Origin: a virus
Strand: one strand, 5' to 3'
DNA: 33,000 bases
IMG/VR virus record: IMGVR_UViG_3300025818_000094
Location: 1 to 33,000 of that record
Positions 1-9,592 of the stretch are shown here, in pieces. Position numbers and translations under genes: made by a program. The notes beneath the pieces are model-generated. The model saw only the letters and a program-made list of their open reading frames with translations, was not told where the DNA came from and searched no databases. The first letter of the stretch is position 1. Each line of letters starts with the position of its first letter.

Positions 1-1
1 A

Positions 2-1807
2 ACACGACAACGTGCATGGCGTGCAAACAAACCTACTAAAGAGATCCAGGTAGAAAAGACTGTAGATGAAAATGTACAGAAGCGTAGAGGAGATTACTAC
101 GCCATTATGAAGAAAAAAAATTTTTTTAACGACATTTTAGAAGGTAAGAAGACAAAGAAGGAAGTAGCAAACATACTAAGCTGCAGTCCATCAACAGTGT
201 CACGTGCAGTAGCAGCATATCTCGAAGATGTAGAAAAAGAAGCAAAGCTCGAAAAGCGTGGGGACCCCTTCGAGTTGCAAGCTGACGTAAACTCCTTTGT
301 TGATTTTCGTGATCAATATTTCTTAACAGAACAAGGTAAAAATTATGAGACACCAGACTTTCAAAAGAAGTGGATTGGTGCTATCTTAGATAGTATAAAG
401 CACGGTAAACGGTTAATGATCTTGTCTCCGCCTAGACATGGTAAGACAGATCTACTTACACACTTTTGCGTATACATGATTTGTAAAAATCCTAACATAC
501 GTATCATGTGGTGCGGTGGTAACGAAGACATTGCACGTAACTCCGTAGGTGCGGTACTAGATCATTTGGAGAATAATGAAGGACTCATACAAGATTACGG
601 AGACTGGGACGGATTTAGACCTTCTAATAGAGGTGGAAAAAGTTGGTCGTCCAGTCAATTTACTGTTGCAACTAGAACAGTCTCTGGTATTAAGTCGCCA
701 ACTCTTGTCGCAATTGGAAAGGGAGGTAAGATCCTTTCCAGAGACGCAGACCTTATTATTGCAGACGACATCGAAGATCATGGAAGTACTGTGCAACCAA
801 GTGCTAGAGAAAACACCAGGAACTGGTGGACCACAACATTACAGTCAAGAAAAGAGGAACATACAGGAATGGTCGTCATTGGATCAAGACAACACCCAGA
901 CGATCTTTACCATCATCTCTTAGAAAACAAAGCATGGGAGACTATTGTTGATCGTGCGCATGACTTAGAAGTACCGCTAGAAGACGAATCTATAGATCAT
1001 ACAAAACACATGTTATGGTCAAATAAACGTACACATAAATGGTTAATGGAACAGTTAGCTGCAGCAGAGACTACAGGTGGTAGAAATATATTTGAGATGG
1101 TCTATCTAAACAAAGCTATACCACAAGGTATGGAGTTATTTACAGCAGAGATGATTGATAAGTGTTTAGATAAATCAAGGAAGCTAGGAGACATACCACC
1201 AGGCACAAGTCTTATTGCAGGACTCGATCCTGCTAGTACAGGTTATCAGGCAGCAGTTCTTTGGGCATATAACGTTAAAACACAACAAGTATGGTTAGTA
1301 GATATGAAGAACGATCAAGGTGGTGGTATACAAAAAGCACATAACTTAATGAAGGAATGGTATGACAAGTATTGGTTAAGTCACTGGATCATAGAAGAAA
1401 ACGGATTCCAACGTGCTATTGGTCAAGACAGAGATATAAAAATGTGGGCAGCTAATCATGGTGTACGTATAGAAGGACACCAGACTTATAAAAATAAATG
1501 GGATCCTACATTTGGTGTAACCAGTATGGTAGGTATGTATGAACAAGAAAAGATAAACATACCGTATTCAGACTCTAAGACACAAAGACTTGTCAATATA
1601 TTTAGACAACAGTTAATTTACTTTTCACAAGCAGGTGCAAGTAATTCACGTAATGTAAAAACTAAAACTGACTTAGTTATGGCAAGTTGGTTTCCAATGA
1701 AACGTATACGTACCAATGTAAAAATGATGTTAGCTGAAGCAGAAAGCGACTATACTCCTTCGTATAGCTATTATAAGCAAAGTGAATACAACGAGGTTTT
1801 TTGGTAA
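2..1807 (+). CDS. terL: Terminase large subunit with N-terminal HTH (5' end probably outside window)
   Basis: DNA-packaging motor ATPase/nuclease. Numbering from the first visible Met (ATG at 107): a helix-turn-helix-like segment at about 16-40 (VANILSCSPSTVSRA), Walker A SPPRHGKT at 107-114, Walker B LIIADD at 216-221. The RNase H-like nuclease shows acidic residues in GLDPAS (D374), WIIEENGF (E430/E431) and TDLVMASW (D522). The frame is open without a stop back to base 2, and the upstream codons look coding (Lys/Glu-rich, then RRGDYYAI). The ATG at 107 has only a distant GAGGAG-like sequence 13 nt away, so the true start probably lies before the window. The stop overlaps the portal ATG (TAATG). 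The HTH is unusual on a large subunit and may do part of a small terminase's DNA recognition; that is inference. Confidence 0.93.
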   Translation, partial: TRQRAWRANKPTKEIQVEKTVDENVQKRRGDYYAIMKKKNFFNDILEGKKTKKEVANILSCSPSTVSRAVAAYLEDVEKEAKLEKRGDPFELQADVNSFVDFRDQYFLTEQGKNYETPDFQKKWIGAILDSIKHGKRLMILSPPRHGKTDLLTHFCVYMICKNPNIRIMWCGGNEDIARNSVGAVLDHLENNEGLIQDYGDWDGFRPSNRGGKSWSSSQFTVATRTVSGIKSPTLVAIGKGGKILSRDADLIIADDIEDHGSTVQPSARENTRNWWTTTLQSRKEEHTGMVVIGSRQHPDDLYHHLLENKAWETIVDRAHDLEVPLEDESIDHTKHMLWSNKRTHKWLMEQLAAAETTGGRNIFEMVYLNKAIPQGMELFTAEMIDKCLDKSRKLGDIPPGTSLIAGLDPASTGYQAAVLWAYNVKTQQVWLVDMKNDQGGGIQKAHNLMKEWYDKYWLSHWIIEENGFQRAIGQDRDIKMWAANHGVRIEGHQTYKNKWDPTFGVTSMVGMYEQEKINIPYSDSKTQRLVNIFRQQLIYFSQAGASNSRNVKTKTDLVMASWFPMKRIRTNVKMMLAEAESDYTPSYSYYKQSEYNEVFW

Positions 1808-3555
1808 TGGTGTATACCCCAGACGAATTATTAATTAAGACTGACGACCTAAAAGGAATGCACGAACATAGTGGACACTATGAATATCGTGATAGAGTCA
1901 GATCCATTATGAACGGTGGTAGCAATGGTATTGCTGCACTGTTAGGTGAGAGCGCAAAGAATTACGACATTGATTTACCAATACCTAATCTTATAAATTC
2001 AGGTTTAGAACACTTAGCACAAAAATTAGGACGTATGCCAGACATAAAGGTAGACGCTTACGCAGATAGCGAACGTGCTAAAAACAAAGCAGAGAAGTTA
2101 GAACGTATAGTTACTAACTTAGATAGCAATTCTAAAATGGATATGCAGTTACCACAAGCAGCTAGATGGTTGCCTGGTTATGGTTTTTGTGTATGGATCA
2201 TAAGACAAAAGATGTCACCAGATGGCATTATGTACCCACACGCAGAACTACGTGATCCTTATGATTGTTATCCAGGATATTACGGACCAGATCAAGATCC
2301 AAAAGAATTAGCACTTATAAGACTTGTACCTAACGCTGTTATTAAACAGATGTACCCACAAGCACAAGTTATGGTTGATGAGTCAAGTCAGTTCCCATCA
2401 GGTTATAGTAAGTTTAAATACCATGACGGATTTCAAAGAAGTTGGGATAATCATTTAGCTGACGGTACAGAACTTGTAGAGTTTTATGATGAAGATGGTA
2501 CCTACGTATTTTTACCAGAACAAAAACAAATTCTGGACTTTACACCTAATCCTCTTAAATCAGGTCCACGTTTTGTTATATCTAAAAGATTTAGCTTTGA
2601 TAGATTATCTGGTCAGTATGATCATGTACTAGGTTTGATGGCAGCTATGGCAAAGATTAACGTCTTGTCCATAATTGCTATGGAAGACAGCGTATTCACA
2701 GAAACGAATATTATTGGTGAATTAGAGAGTGGGAACTACAAGCGCGGTAGATTTGCAGTCAACTATTTAACACCAGGTTCACAAGTCGCTAAACCACCAA
2801 ACAATGTTCCATATCAGTTGTTTCAACAGATAGACAGGATAGAACGACAACTTCGTGTTGGATCAAGCTATCCAGTTAGTGATGACGCTATATCTCCTAA
2901 CTCATTTGTTACAGGTAGGGGATTACAAGAGTTACTATCGTCCGTTGATCTAAACGTAAAAGAATATCAGTTAGCACTTAAAACAGCAATAGAAGAACTA
3001 GATTATAAACGTTTAGAGATGGACGAAGTATTAAATGGTAACAAGAAAAAACCATTAGCAGGTTATCTTAAAGGCACAGCGTATGCAGAACAATATACAC
3101 CTAGCACAGACATACAAGGTATGTACAAGACTAGACGTGTGTATGGAGTCATGGCAGGATTTGATGAACCAACAAAGATTGTCTCTGGTTTACAGTTATT
3201 GCAAGCAGGAATAATTGACAAAGAGACATTACAAGAAAACATGGACGGACTTGATAATGTACAAAAGATCAACGACAGAATATTAAAAGACGAAGCAGAA
3301 CGTACTTTGTTTGAAACATTAAAGGTACAAGCAAGTCAAGGTGATCCTAAAGCAACAATGGCGTTAGTACAGATTTATAAAAATCCTAACTCTATGCAAT
3401 CAATATTAGATAAATTTTATACAGCAGAAGAACCAGAAGTACCAGAAGGTGAAGCTGCGTTACTTGAACAAATGATGGGCGGTGGACAACCAGTACCACA
3501 AGGTCCTGCACCAGATATAAGATCATTACTCTTAGGAGGTGTGCAAGGTGCCTAA
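1807..3555 (+). CDS. Portal protein
   Basis: Dodecameric ring at the capsid vertex through which DNA is packaged and ejected. The 582 aa product follows terL directly and has portal-like sequence: an N-terminal segment with PIPNLINSGLEHLAQKLG, a conserved aromatic middle (DPYDCYPGYYGP), a long helical region with VTGRGLQELLSS and a Gln/Gly/Pro-rich tail. The start is chosen as ATG at 1807, overlapping the terL stop by one base (TAATG); a TTG two codons upstream is in frame but less likely. Length and position are typical of tailed-phage portals. The assignment is by gene order and overall sequence character; no single diagnostic motif was used. Confidence 0.85.
   Translation: MVYTPDELLIKTDDLKGMHEHSGHYEYRDRVRSIMNGGSNGIAALLGESAKNYDIDLPIPNLINSGLEHLAQKLGRMPDIKVDAYADSERAKNKAEKLERIVTNLDSNSKMDMQLPQAARWLPGYGFCVWIIRQKMSPDGIMYPHAELRDPYDCYPGYYGPDQDPKELALIRLVPNAVIKQMYPQAQVMVDESSQFPSGYSKFKYHDGFQRSWDNHLADGTELVEFYDEDGTYVFLPEQKQILDFTPNPLKSGPRFVISKRFSFDRLSGQYDHVLGLMAAMAKINVLSIIAMEDSVFTETNIIGELESGNYKRGRFAVNYLTPGSQVAKPPNNVPYQLFQQIDRIERQLRVGSSYPVSDDAISPNSFVTGRGLQELLSSVDLNVKEYQLALKTAIEELDYKRLEMDEVLNGNKKKPLAGYLKGTAYAEQYTPSTDIQGMYKTRRVYGVMAGFDEPTKIVSGLQLLQAGIIDKETLQENMDGLDNVQKINDRILKDEAERTLFETLKVQASQGDPKATMALVQIYKNPNSMQSILDKFYTAEEPEVPEGEAALLEQMMGGGQPVPQGPAPDIRSLLLGGVQGA
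3534..3539 (+). promoter_or_regulatory. Shine-Dalgarno AGGAGG that sets the start of the next small gene
   Basis: A perfect AGGAGG lies inside the end of the portal gene, 8 nt before the GTG at 3548. A GTG at 3539, also in frame, overlaps the Shine-Dalgarno itself and cannot use it, so 3548 is the supported start. Confidence 0.75.
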
Positions 3556-3769
3556 ACCATTAGATTACGAATTTAGCGATATTGTCAACAACTGCTTAGT
3601 TGATGTATGGCAAAAAACACAAGAAGCAATTGCTGATTACGAAGATGAAATATACACAGATGAACCAATAATATCTGACATGCCACAAGGAATGACTGTA
3701 CAATACATACCAAATGGCTTAATTATATTTTTTGGACAACAGGAGGGCTTTAATGGCGAATGGCAGTAG
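3548..3769 (+). CDS. Small acidic hypothetical protein between portal and structural genes
   Basis: A 73 aa protein starting MPKPLDYEF with GTG, supported by a perfect AGGAGG 8 nt upstream. It overlaps the portal gene end by 8 nt and the next gene by 17 nt, so the three are translationally coupled. The sequence is acidic (YEDEIYTDEP) with a C-terminal hydrophobic stretch (YIPNGLIIFFG), too short for a confident membrane segment. I do not recognise the family. Position between portal and the ejection-protein block suggests a small virion or assembly protein, but nothing in the sequence shows this. Confidence 0.7.
   Translation: MPKPLDYEFSDIVNNCLVDVWQKTQEAIADYEDEIYTDEPIISDMPQGMTVQYIPNGLIIFFGQQEGFNGEWQ
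3741..3746 (+). promoter_or_regulatory. Shine-Dalgarno AGGAGG fixing the start at 3753
   Basis: AGGAGG lies 6 nt before ATG 3753. It excludes the upstream in-frame TTG at 3732 as the start of the following gene. Confidence 0.75.
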
Positions 3770-4208
3770 TAGAAGTCGTGGTAGAAGAGGTGGAGTTAAG
3801 AGACCTGCTGCAGTAAGCGGTCCAGGTAGATTAGCTAGAAGAACTGACGGTGCCGCACCAACAATAGATGATGTAAGAGGTATGGTTAATGAGTCAGCAG
3901 GTGAAGAAGCTGCACTTGTAGAACAAGTTAGACAAGGAAATATAGAGCAACCACAAACTACGTTTGCTGCACCACAACCGCAGCCACAACAATTAGGTGG
4001 AGTATCACCTGGTATCGCAGATGTATTTGCACCAGGAGAAGATGATTTAAATGCGTACTCACGTCCACCAATGGAAGATCAATTTTTAGAACCAGATGAC
4101 GTAATGTTAATACGTGCAATGGCAGAAGTTAACCCTACTGCAGAGCTTTTAGGTTTACTAAAATTTGCTTCTGATAGGCAGATAGGTAGAACGCAGCGTA
4201 ATATCTAA
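3753..4208 (+). CDS. Basic/disordered structural-region protein (SGPG-RRTDG motif)
   Basis: A 151 aa protein with start ATG 3753, set by AGGAGG 6 nt upstream. The N-terminus is Arg/Gly/Ser-rich (SSRSRGRRGG), followed by PAAVSGPGRLARRTDGAAP, a Gln/Pro-rich middle (PQPQPQQ) and a short helical C-terminus. The SGPG-x-RRTDG segment resembles small proteins I recall next to portal genes in actinobacteriophages and uncultured marine phages; this is memory, not a search. Its function is unknown. A role in DNA or capsid contact is possible given the basic disordered N-terminus. The stop overlaps the following ATG (TAATG). Confidence 0.75.
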   Translation: MANGSSRSRGRRGGVKRPAAVSGPGRLARRTDGAAPTIDDVRGMVNESAGEEAALVEQVRQGNIEQPQTTFAAPQPQPQQLGGVSPGIADVFAPGEDDLNAYSRPPMEDQFLEPDDVMLIRAMAEVNPTAELLGLLKFASDRQIGRTQRNI

Positions 4209-7200
4209 TGGCAGAATTTCATAGAGATAATCCTGCACAAGAGCAAGAGTTTTATCAAGAACTACAACGTAGACAAGCAACATATAAACGTGCTAAACAA
4301 TCTATAACTAAAGAAGACGCTATGCGTGCAAGTTCTATTTCACAAGCATATCCTAACTTTTCACCAGATGTTATTACTGCATTAACAACATTACAAGTTA
4401 AACCAGAAGCAACCGTGTTAAATGACATATCTAAGATGATTGCACAATCTAACAGTAAAACAGTATTAGATAAAGTTTTTGATCCGTTGCAAGCAGGTGT
4501 ACGTTTAGGATTTTTAGGTTTAGAAGATTTATACAGAACAACAGTAGATAGACCTATCAACTCTTTTATTGCTTCTACGTTTGGAGACAATGCAGAAAAT
4601 TTAACATTTAAAGAAGCATACAAACAATCAGGTAAGTCAACAGTTAAACAACTTATAGGAGAACTTAATAAAGGTTCAAAAGTAAATTTAGGCGAAGGAT
4701 TTTTGCCAGTATCAGAAGTATTTGATCCAGAGAATCCACAATCTAAATTTTATGATGAGTACCAGTACATGATACGTTCTGGTTTTGATCAAGGTAGAGC
4801 GCAACAAGTTATACAAAATTACTTAGGTACACCAATAACTGACATAGACAGAAGTATGCAAGAAGGTAATGAGAACTTTACTATTACAAGTCAATACGGT
4901 ACTGCACCTATATCATTAGGTAGAACTATTGCATTACAAGTTGCAGAACCAAACAGTAGACCATTTAATGTTATATCTGGTGTATTAGACGCAGGTAAAG
5001 CATTGTTCTTAGATCCTGCAAACTATATGACATTAGGATTAGGTGCTTTTGCTAAAAGTAGAAAAGCATTAAAAGTACCAGATTATCTTGTAAAAGAATT
5101 ACAGAAGATAGAACCTGACAAGTTAACTAAAGCACAAAAAGAATACATAGGTGCAGTTAATAAAGGTTGGGGACTACCATTTATGTCTGGTAGATCTATT
5201 TCTAATTATTTATCTAAAGATCCTGGTGGTAAACAACTTATAAATTACATGTCAGAATTAGATAGTCCTAATAAATTTATAGAACTTACTGGCATAACAG
5301 ACAGAGAAGCTATTGCTTCATTTATGGATATATCACAAGATTTTACAAAATCTGCAGATGAAAAACGTGAACTTATGTCTAATCTTATTACAGAATTTTT
5401 AGAAGATCCTTTTGGTCCTTTTGGTACAGGTCAAGCACCAACAGTAGGTGCTATAGGTAGATTTTTAGGTGGTGCTACAGAAGAATTATTAGGTGGCGTA
5501 CCTAAAGGTACTGGTAAATTATTTGGTGCAAAAAAAGTTATTAAGACAAAACTTATGGATAGTCCTAATAGATCAGCAAGAATATTATCTACATACGCAG
5601 GTGAGTTTCCATACAGATACGTAGATAGTAACCAATTAGATGACGCAGTAACAAACATTAAAGGTTGGCTAGATCAAACAACTGTAGATCCTGTTGCTAA
5701 AGATCAGATAATTAACAGAGCAGTAAGACTTCAAGATGGTGATCAGACAGGATTATTTAATGTTGTAAAAGATATGGTTACATACGCTACTGATGATTTA
5801 GTAGAAAAGTATGGTGTAAATAAAGAAGACGCATTTACATTTAGTAGAATCTTTGAAGATTATCTACCAGAGCTACGCGCATATTTTATTGACGCAGTTA
5901 CAGGTAACAATGTTGCTAATCCAGGTGCAAAGATTAGTCAAACAATTGTAGATAACAAAGCATTTGTAAATCCAGATCCACATTTACTTACAGAGTTTAT
6001 TAACAGAACAATACCTTTACCTGATCCTGGACAATTAGCAAAAGCTATGAACTCTATGTCATTAATAAGAGCTAAAGCGTCAGAAGCAGGAATAGATATG
6101 TTTAGTAAGTTACCTGCCAATATACGTGCAGGTACAATGTCTAAAATTATAGATAGTTATTATTCAGACTTTTGGAAACCATTTGTATTGTTACGTGGTG
6201 CCTGGTTACTTCGTGTTGTAGGAGAAGAGCAGCTACGTATGTACACACGTGGTTATGACAATATATTTTCACGACCATTGTCAGTATTGTCACTGGGATT
6301 ACTTAAAAAACCTAACACGACAGAAGCTGCAAGATGGACTAGCAAAAATGTAAAGTTTGCAGATTTGTTAGGTAATCCACTAGATGAAGCATTAGAGTGG
6401 CAGCAAGCTAGTTCACGTAGATATGGATCTAGCAATTTTGACTATTTATTTGGTGGTGCATACAAAGCAGGTAGAAGACGTAAAAAACCTGGTGTACACC
6501 CTATGGACGTTGTTACAAAAGAAGACGCATTACGTAACCAAGAGACACAACCTAGACTTATACAAAAATATTTTGATGATGGTATTGTACGTGAGATAGC
6601 ACATTTACACTACGACAGATTATTTAACTTTTTATACAGAGGTGCCTTAACTAAAAAACAAAGAGACGCTAGATTAAAAGAGTTTGTTGAAGGATCTAGT
6701 TCACGTGCTACAGAAATTATAGAAGCATATAGTGCAGGTGGTCCTACATATAGATCAAGAATGAATACTGCAGGTGGTAGATATGCTTATGCAGAATCTA
6801 TTACAGCTAGAGTAAATCAGTTAGCAGGTGGATCTTTTGACCAAAACTTAGATGTATTAGAGGATTTAGGTAAAAGAATAAACATTGATGAATTAGATTT
6901 TGCTAAAACTCCATTCCCATTGTCAGTAGAAAAAACAGCAAATAACAACATACTTGAAATGTTGTTGCGTAACAGATTAAACAGATTAGACGGTAAGCAA
7001 TATGTTGATGAAACATTAGATGATTTTTTTGACAGCATAAAAAATGGTGATCAAACATTATATAAATCTGTAAAGAAAACACTAATGTCTGATGAATACA
7101 TTAACGATCTTCCTAACGTAGTTGCTGTTGGTAAAACAGATTATATAGACAATGTTGGTAAATTAGAGTTTTATACAAACAAAGCATTCGACGCATTAAT

Positions 7201-9592
7201 GGGACAAAGAACAGATAACGCGTCAAGATCACCAGTATTTAGACAAGCATATTGGAGAACTATATACGATCTTCTTCCATACATGTCAGGCAAGATGAGA
7301 CAAGTTATGTTAGAAGGTGGTACATATTCTATTGATGGTAAAGAAATAAAAGTTGCAGGTGCATTAAATGCAAGTTTACCTGGAGAAAACATGTTAGCTA
7401 CATTTAGAGCTGACATAGGATTGCCTGCACAAAAACTACGTAAAGCAGATACAGAGATAAACATAGATATGTTTCAACGTAAAGTTAAAGAACTTAATGA
7501 AAAAGATACAGCATTAGGTTTAGGATTTGAAGATCTTGATGAAGAGTTTGAGAATTTATCTCTAGCACTAAATAGAAAACGATCAAGACTAGAAGAAAAG
7601 TTAACAGACAAACAAGAAGAACTTATGAAACTAGAACTTGATATAACTGGTACATACGGATCAGGAGTTACATACGAAGATGACATAGTACCTGCAAATG
7701 TTAAAAAACGTGTAGATGATTTAGCAGAAGATATATTTGACATAGAATCAGAGATAGATGATGTACAAGAAGTATTTAACAACAACATGAAAGAAAAAGC
7801 AGAGTTACTAGGATTTACAGATAAATCTGGTGACGTTGATTTAATTGATAGAATAGCAAAAGCTAGAGCTTTGACAGAAGTGCAAGAGCTATTGTATGAC
7901 TTAACTAAACGTAAAAAACTAGCATATAACTTACGTGGTATATTCCCATTCGGTGAAGCATATATAGAGATTATGACTACATGGGCAAAGCTATTAAAAG
8001 AAAACCCAGAGATATTACGTAGAGGTCAAGTGACAGTTAACGCTGCACGTGCTAGTAATCCATTTAGTCCAGTCGAAGGTGAAGGATTTTTGGGAGAAGA
8101 TGAAGTTACTGGTGAAGAAGTATTTTATTATCCGCTTATAGATGATCTTGTATCCGATAGATTATTTGGTGAAGATAGGAATGTTGGTGTCAGATTACCT
8201 GGTTATGCAGGATCACTTAACTTAGCATTAGAAGTAGTACCAGGTATTGGACCTGCAGTTGCTATACCTGCTAGCTTTTTTGTAAACGCAAGTCCTAACT
8301 TTGATGAAGCTAAAAAAGTTTTGTTTCCTTATGGTTTGCCAGATGTACGATCTGCAGGAGATCTTATTGCTGCAGCAGGTGTACCTGCATGGTTACGTAA
8401 TACATACCAGGCATTGTACGCATATAACGAAGATGTAGGTCAAAACGAAATAACACGTATTGCTTCTAACACAACTATTGATGTTTACAGAATACTCAAA
8501 GCTGATGGTAGAGATGACAGAACCGCAGGACAACAAGATGAGTTAATGAAAGAAGCACGATCTATTGCAAAAGGTTTAACACTTATAAAAGCTATATCAC
8601 AGTTTGTTGGTCCAGTAGGACTTAATCCACGTTTTGATATTGGTAATGAAAAGAATGCAGGTCATATTTATTCTATGCAAATATTATCAGATAGGTATAG
8701 AGAGTTATTAGAGACACCACCTAAAGATCCAATTACAGGTAGATTCTTATATGCACCTGGCGATAATTATTCTGCTACTAAATATTTTATAGATGAGTTT
8801 GGATTTAATCCTATTGACATTGCTACACCTAAAACAGTTGTAGTAGAACCTAGACCAGTAGATGAACGTGGTGTTAAGTTTCAAAAAGAAAATCCAGAGA
8901 TATTTGAACAGTATACATTTACTGCACAGTATGCAATACCACAAGGCGGTGGTGGTCCTTTTGATTATGAAGCATACGTAAGAACTATTGCTAATGAACA
9001 AAGAGAGCCACTCAAACCAGAAGAATGGTTAGCTAAACGTAACCAAAGACTAGGTCAGTTTTATATGGAAGAAAAGCGTGTATCTACATTACAGACATAC
9101 GATATAACAGATCCTTATCAAAACTTAGTACGTAATAGAGAGTTAGCATTCCATAGAGATTTAGCTAAACAAAAGTTTCCTGGATTTGACGCTACAATAC
9201 CAGGATTACCGCAAACATCTACATTAGAAATGCAGTTTGAAGAACTAAAAGATTGGAAAAACAGTTCTAAGTTATCTGGTACACCAGTAGGTAAAGACTT
9301 ACAAGTAGTGTTTAGTTTAATTAATACATTAGAAAAGAGATCACTTAGAGCAGGATTATCCAAGAATGGTTGGCGTACATCACGTACATTATTAAAAGAA
9401 AGACAACAATTACGTGATCTTATAGGTACATTGATAAATAGTAATCCAGATTTCCAGGTTGTAGCTGAACGTGTATTGCTTCCATTATTCCAGGAACGTA
9501 CAGATTTCTTAGAGGATTTGCAATACGATTATGATACACTTAAAGAATACGGTGTATACTTACCACAGTTACCTGATACAGAGGATATTTAA
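4208..9592 (+). CDS. Giant (1794 aa) putative internal/ejection virion protein
   Basis: A single uninterrupted 1794-residue frame. I find no catalytic motif. Visible features: a segment at about 660-680 containing VLLRGAWLLRVVGEEQLRM, similar in style to segments I recall from large actinophage structural proteins; a charged probable coiled coil at about 1108-1197; a conserved-looking LRGIFPFGEAYIEIMTTW at about 1242; and a long hydrophobic Gly/Pro/Ala stretch near 1338-1362 (VVPGIGPAVAIPASFFV) that could insert in a membrane. It lies between portal and capsid genes and is coupled by TAATG at both ends. Size, context and the membrane-active-looking stretch suggest a protein packaged in the head and ejected with the DNA, like T7 gp15/gp16 in role but not obviously in sequence. 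No RNA polymerase motifs were recognised. Confidence 0.8.
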   Translation: MAEFHRDNPAQEQEFYQELQRRQATYKRAKQSITKEDAMRASSISQAYPNFSPDVITALTTLQVKPEATVLNDISKMIAQSNSKTVLDKVFDPLQAGVRLGFLGLEDLYRTTVDRPINSFIASTFGDNAENLTFKEAYKQSGKSTVKQLIGELNKGSKVNLGEGFLPVSEVFDPENPQSKFYDEYQYMIRSGFDQGRAQQVIQNYLGTPITDIDRSMQEGNENFTITSQYGTAPISLGRTIALQVAEPNSRPFNVISGVLDAGKALFLDPANYMTLGLGAFAKSRKALKVPDYLVKELQKIEPDKLTKAQKEYIGAVNKGWGLPFMSGRSISNYLSKDPGGKQLINYMSELDSPNKFIELTGITDREAIASFMDISQDFTKSADEKRELMSNLITEFLEDPFGPFGTGQAPTVGAIGRFLGGATEELLGGVPKGTGKLFGAKKVIKTKLMDSPNRSARILSTYAGEFPYRYVDSNQLDDAVTNIKGWLDQTTVDPVAKDQIINRAVRLQDGDQTGLFNVVKDMVTYATDDLVEKYGVNKEDAFTFSRIFEDYLPELRAYFIDAVTGNNVANPGAKISQTIVDNKAFVNPDPHLLTEFINRTIPLPDPGQLAKAMNSMSLIRAKASEAGIDMFSKLPANIRAGTMSKIIDSYYSDFWKPFVLLRGAWLLRVVGEEQLRMYTRGYDNIFSRPLSVLSLGLLKKPNTTEAARWTSKNVKFADLLGNPLDEALEWQQASSRRYGSSNFDYLFGGAYKAGRRRKKPGVHPMDVVTKEDALRNQETQPRLIQKYFDDGIVREIAHLHYDRLFNFLYRGALTKKQRDARLKEFVEGSSSRATEIIEAYSAGGPTYRSRMNTAGGRYAYAESITARVNQLAGGSFDQNLDVLEDLGKRINIDELDFAKTPFPLSVEKTANNNILEMLLRNRLNRLDGKQYVDETLDDFFDSIKNGDQTLYKSVKKTLMSDEYINDLPNVVAVGKTDYIDNVGKLEFYTNKAFDALMGQRTDNASRSPVFRQAYWRTIYDLLPYMSGKMRQVMLEGGTYSIDGKEIKVAGALNASLPGENMLATFRADIGLPAQKLRKADTEINIDMFQRKVKELNEKDTALGLGFEDLDEEFENLSLALNRKRSRLEEKLTDKQEELMKLELDITGTYGSGVTYEDDIVPANVKKRVDDLAEDIFDIESEIDDVQEVFNNNMKEKAELLGFTDKSGDVDLIDRIAKARALTEVQELLYDLTKRKKLAYNLRGIFPFGEAYIEIMTTWAKLLKENPEILRRGQVTVNAARASNPFSPVEGEGFLGEDEVTGEEVFYYPLIDDLVSDRLFGEDRNVGVRLPGYAGSLNLALEVVPGIGPAVAIPASFFVNASPNFDEAKKVLFPYGLPDVRSAGDLIAAAGVPAWLRNTYQALYAYNEDVGQNEITRIASNTTIDVYRILKADGRDDRTAGQQDELMKEARSIAKGLTLIKAISQFVGPVGLNPRFDIGNEKNAGHIYSMQILSDRYRELLETPPKDPITGRFLYAPGDNYSATKYFIDEFGFNPIDIATPKTVVVEPRPVDERGVKFQKENPEIFEQYTFTAQYAIPQGGGGPFDYEAYVRTIANEQREPLKPEEWLAKRNQRLGQFYMEEKRVSTLQTYDITDPYQNLVRNRELAFHRDLAKQKFPGFDATIPGLPQTSTLEMQFEELKDWKNSSKLSGTPVGKDLQVVFSLINTLEKRSLRAGLSKNGWRTSRTLLKERQQLRDLIGTLINSNPDFQVVAERVLLPLFQERTDFLEDLQYDYDTLKEYGVYLPQLPDTEDI

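Noticed and set aside
576-923. Second + strand open frame inside the terminase gene (115 codons)
   Set aside because: Out of frame with strong terminase motifs and without a supported ribosome site; a shadow.
4208-9592. Virion RNA polymerase as in N4-like phages
   Set aside because: Considered because of the size, but none of the T7-type polymerase motifs could be recognised by eye.
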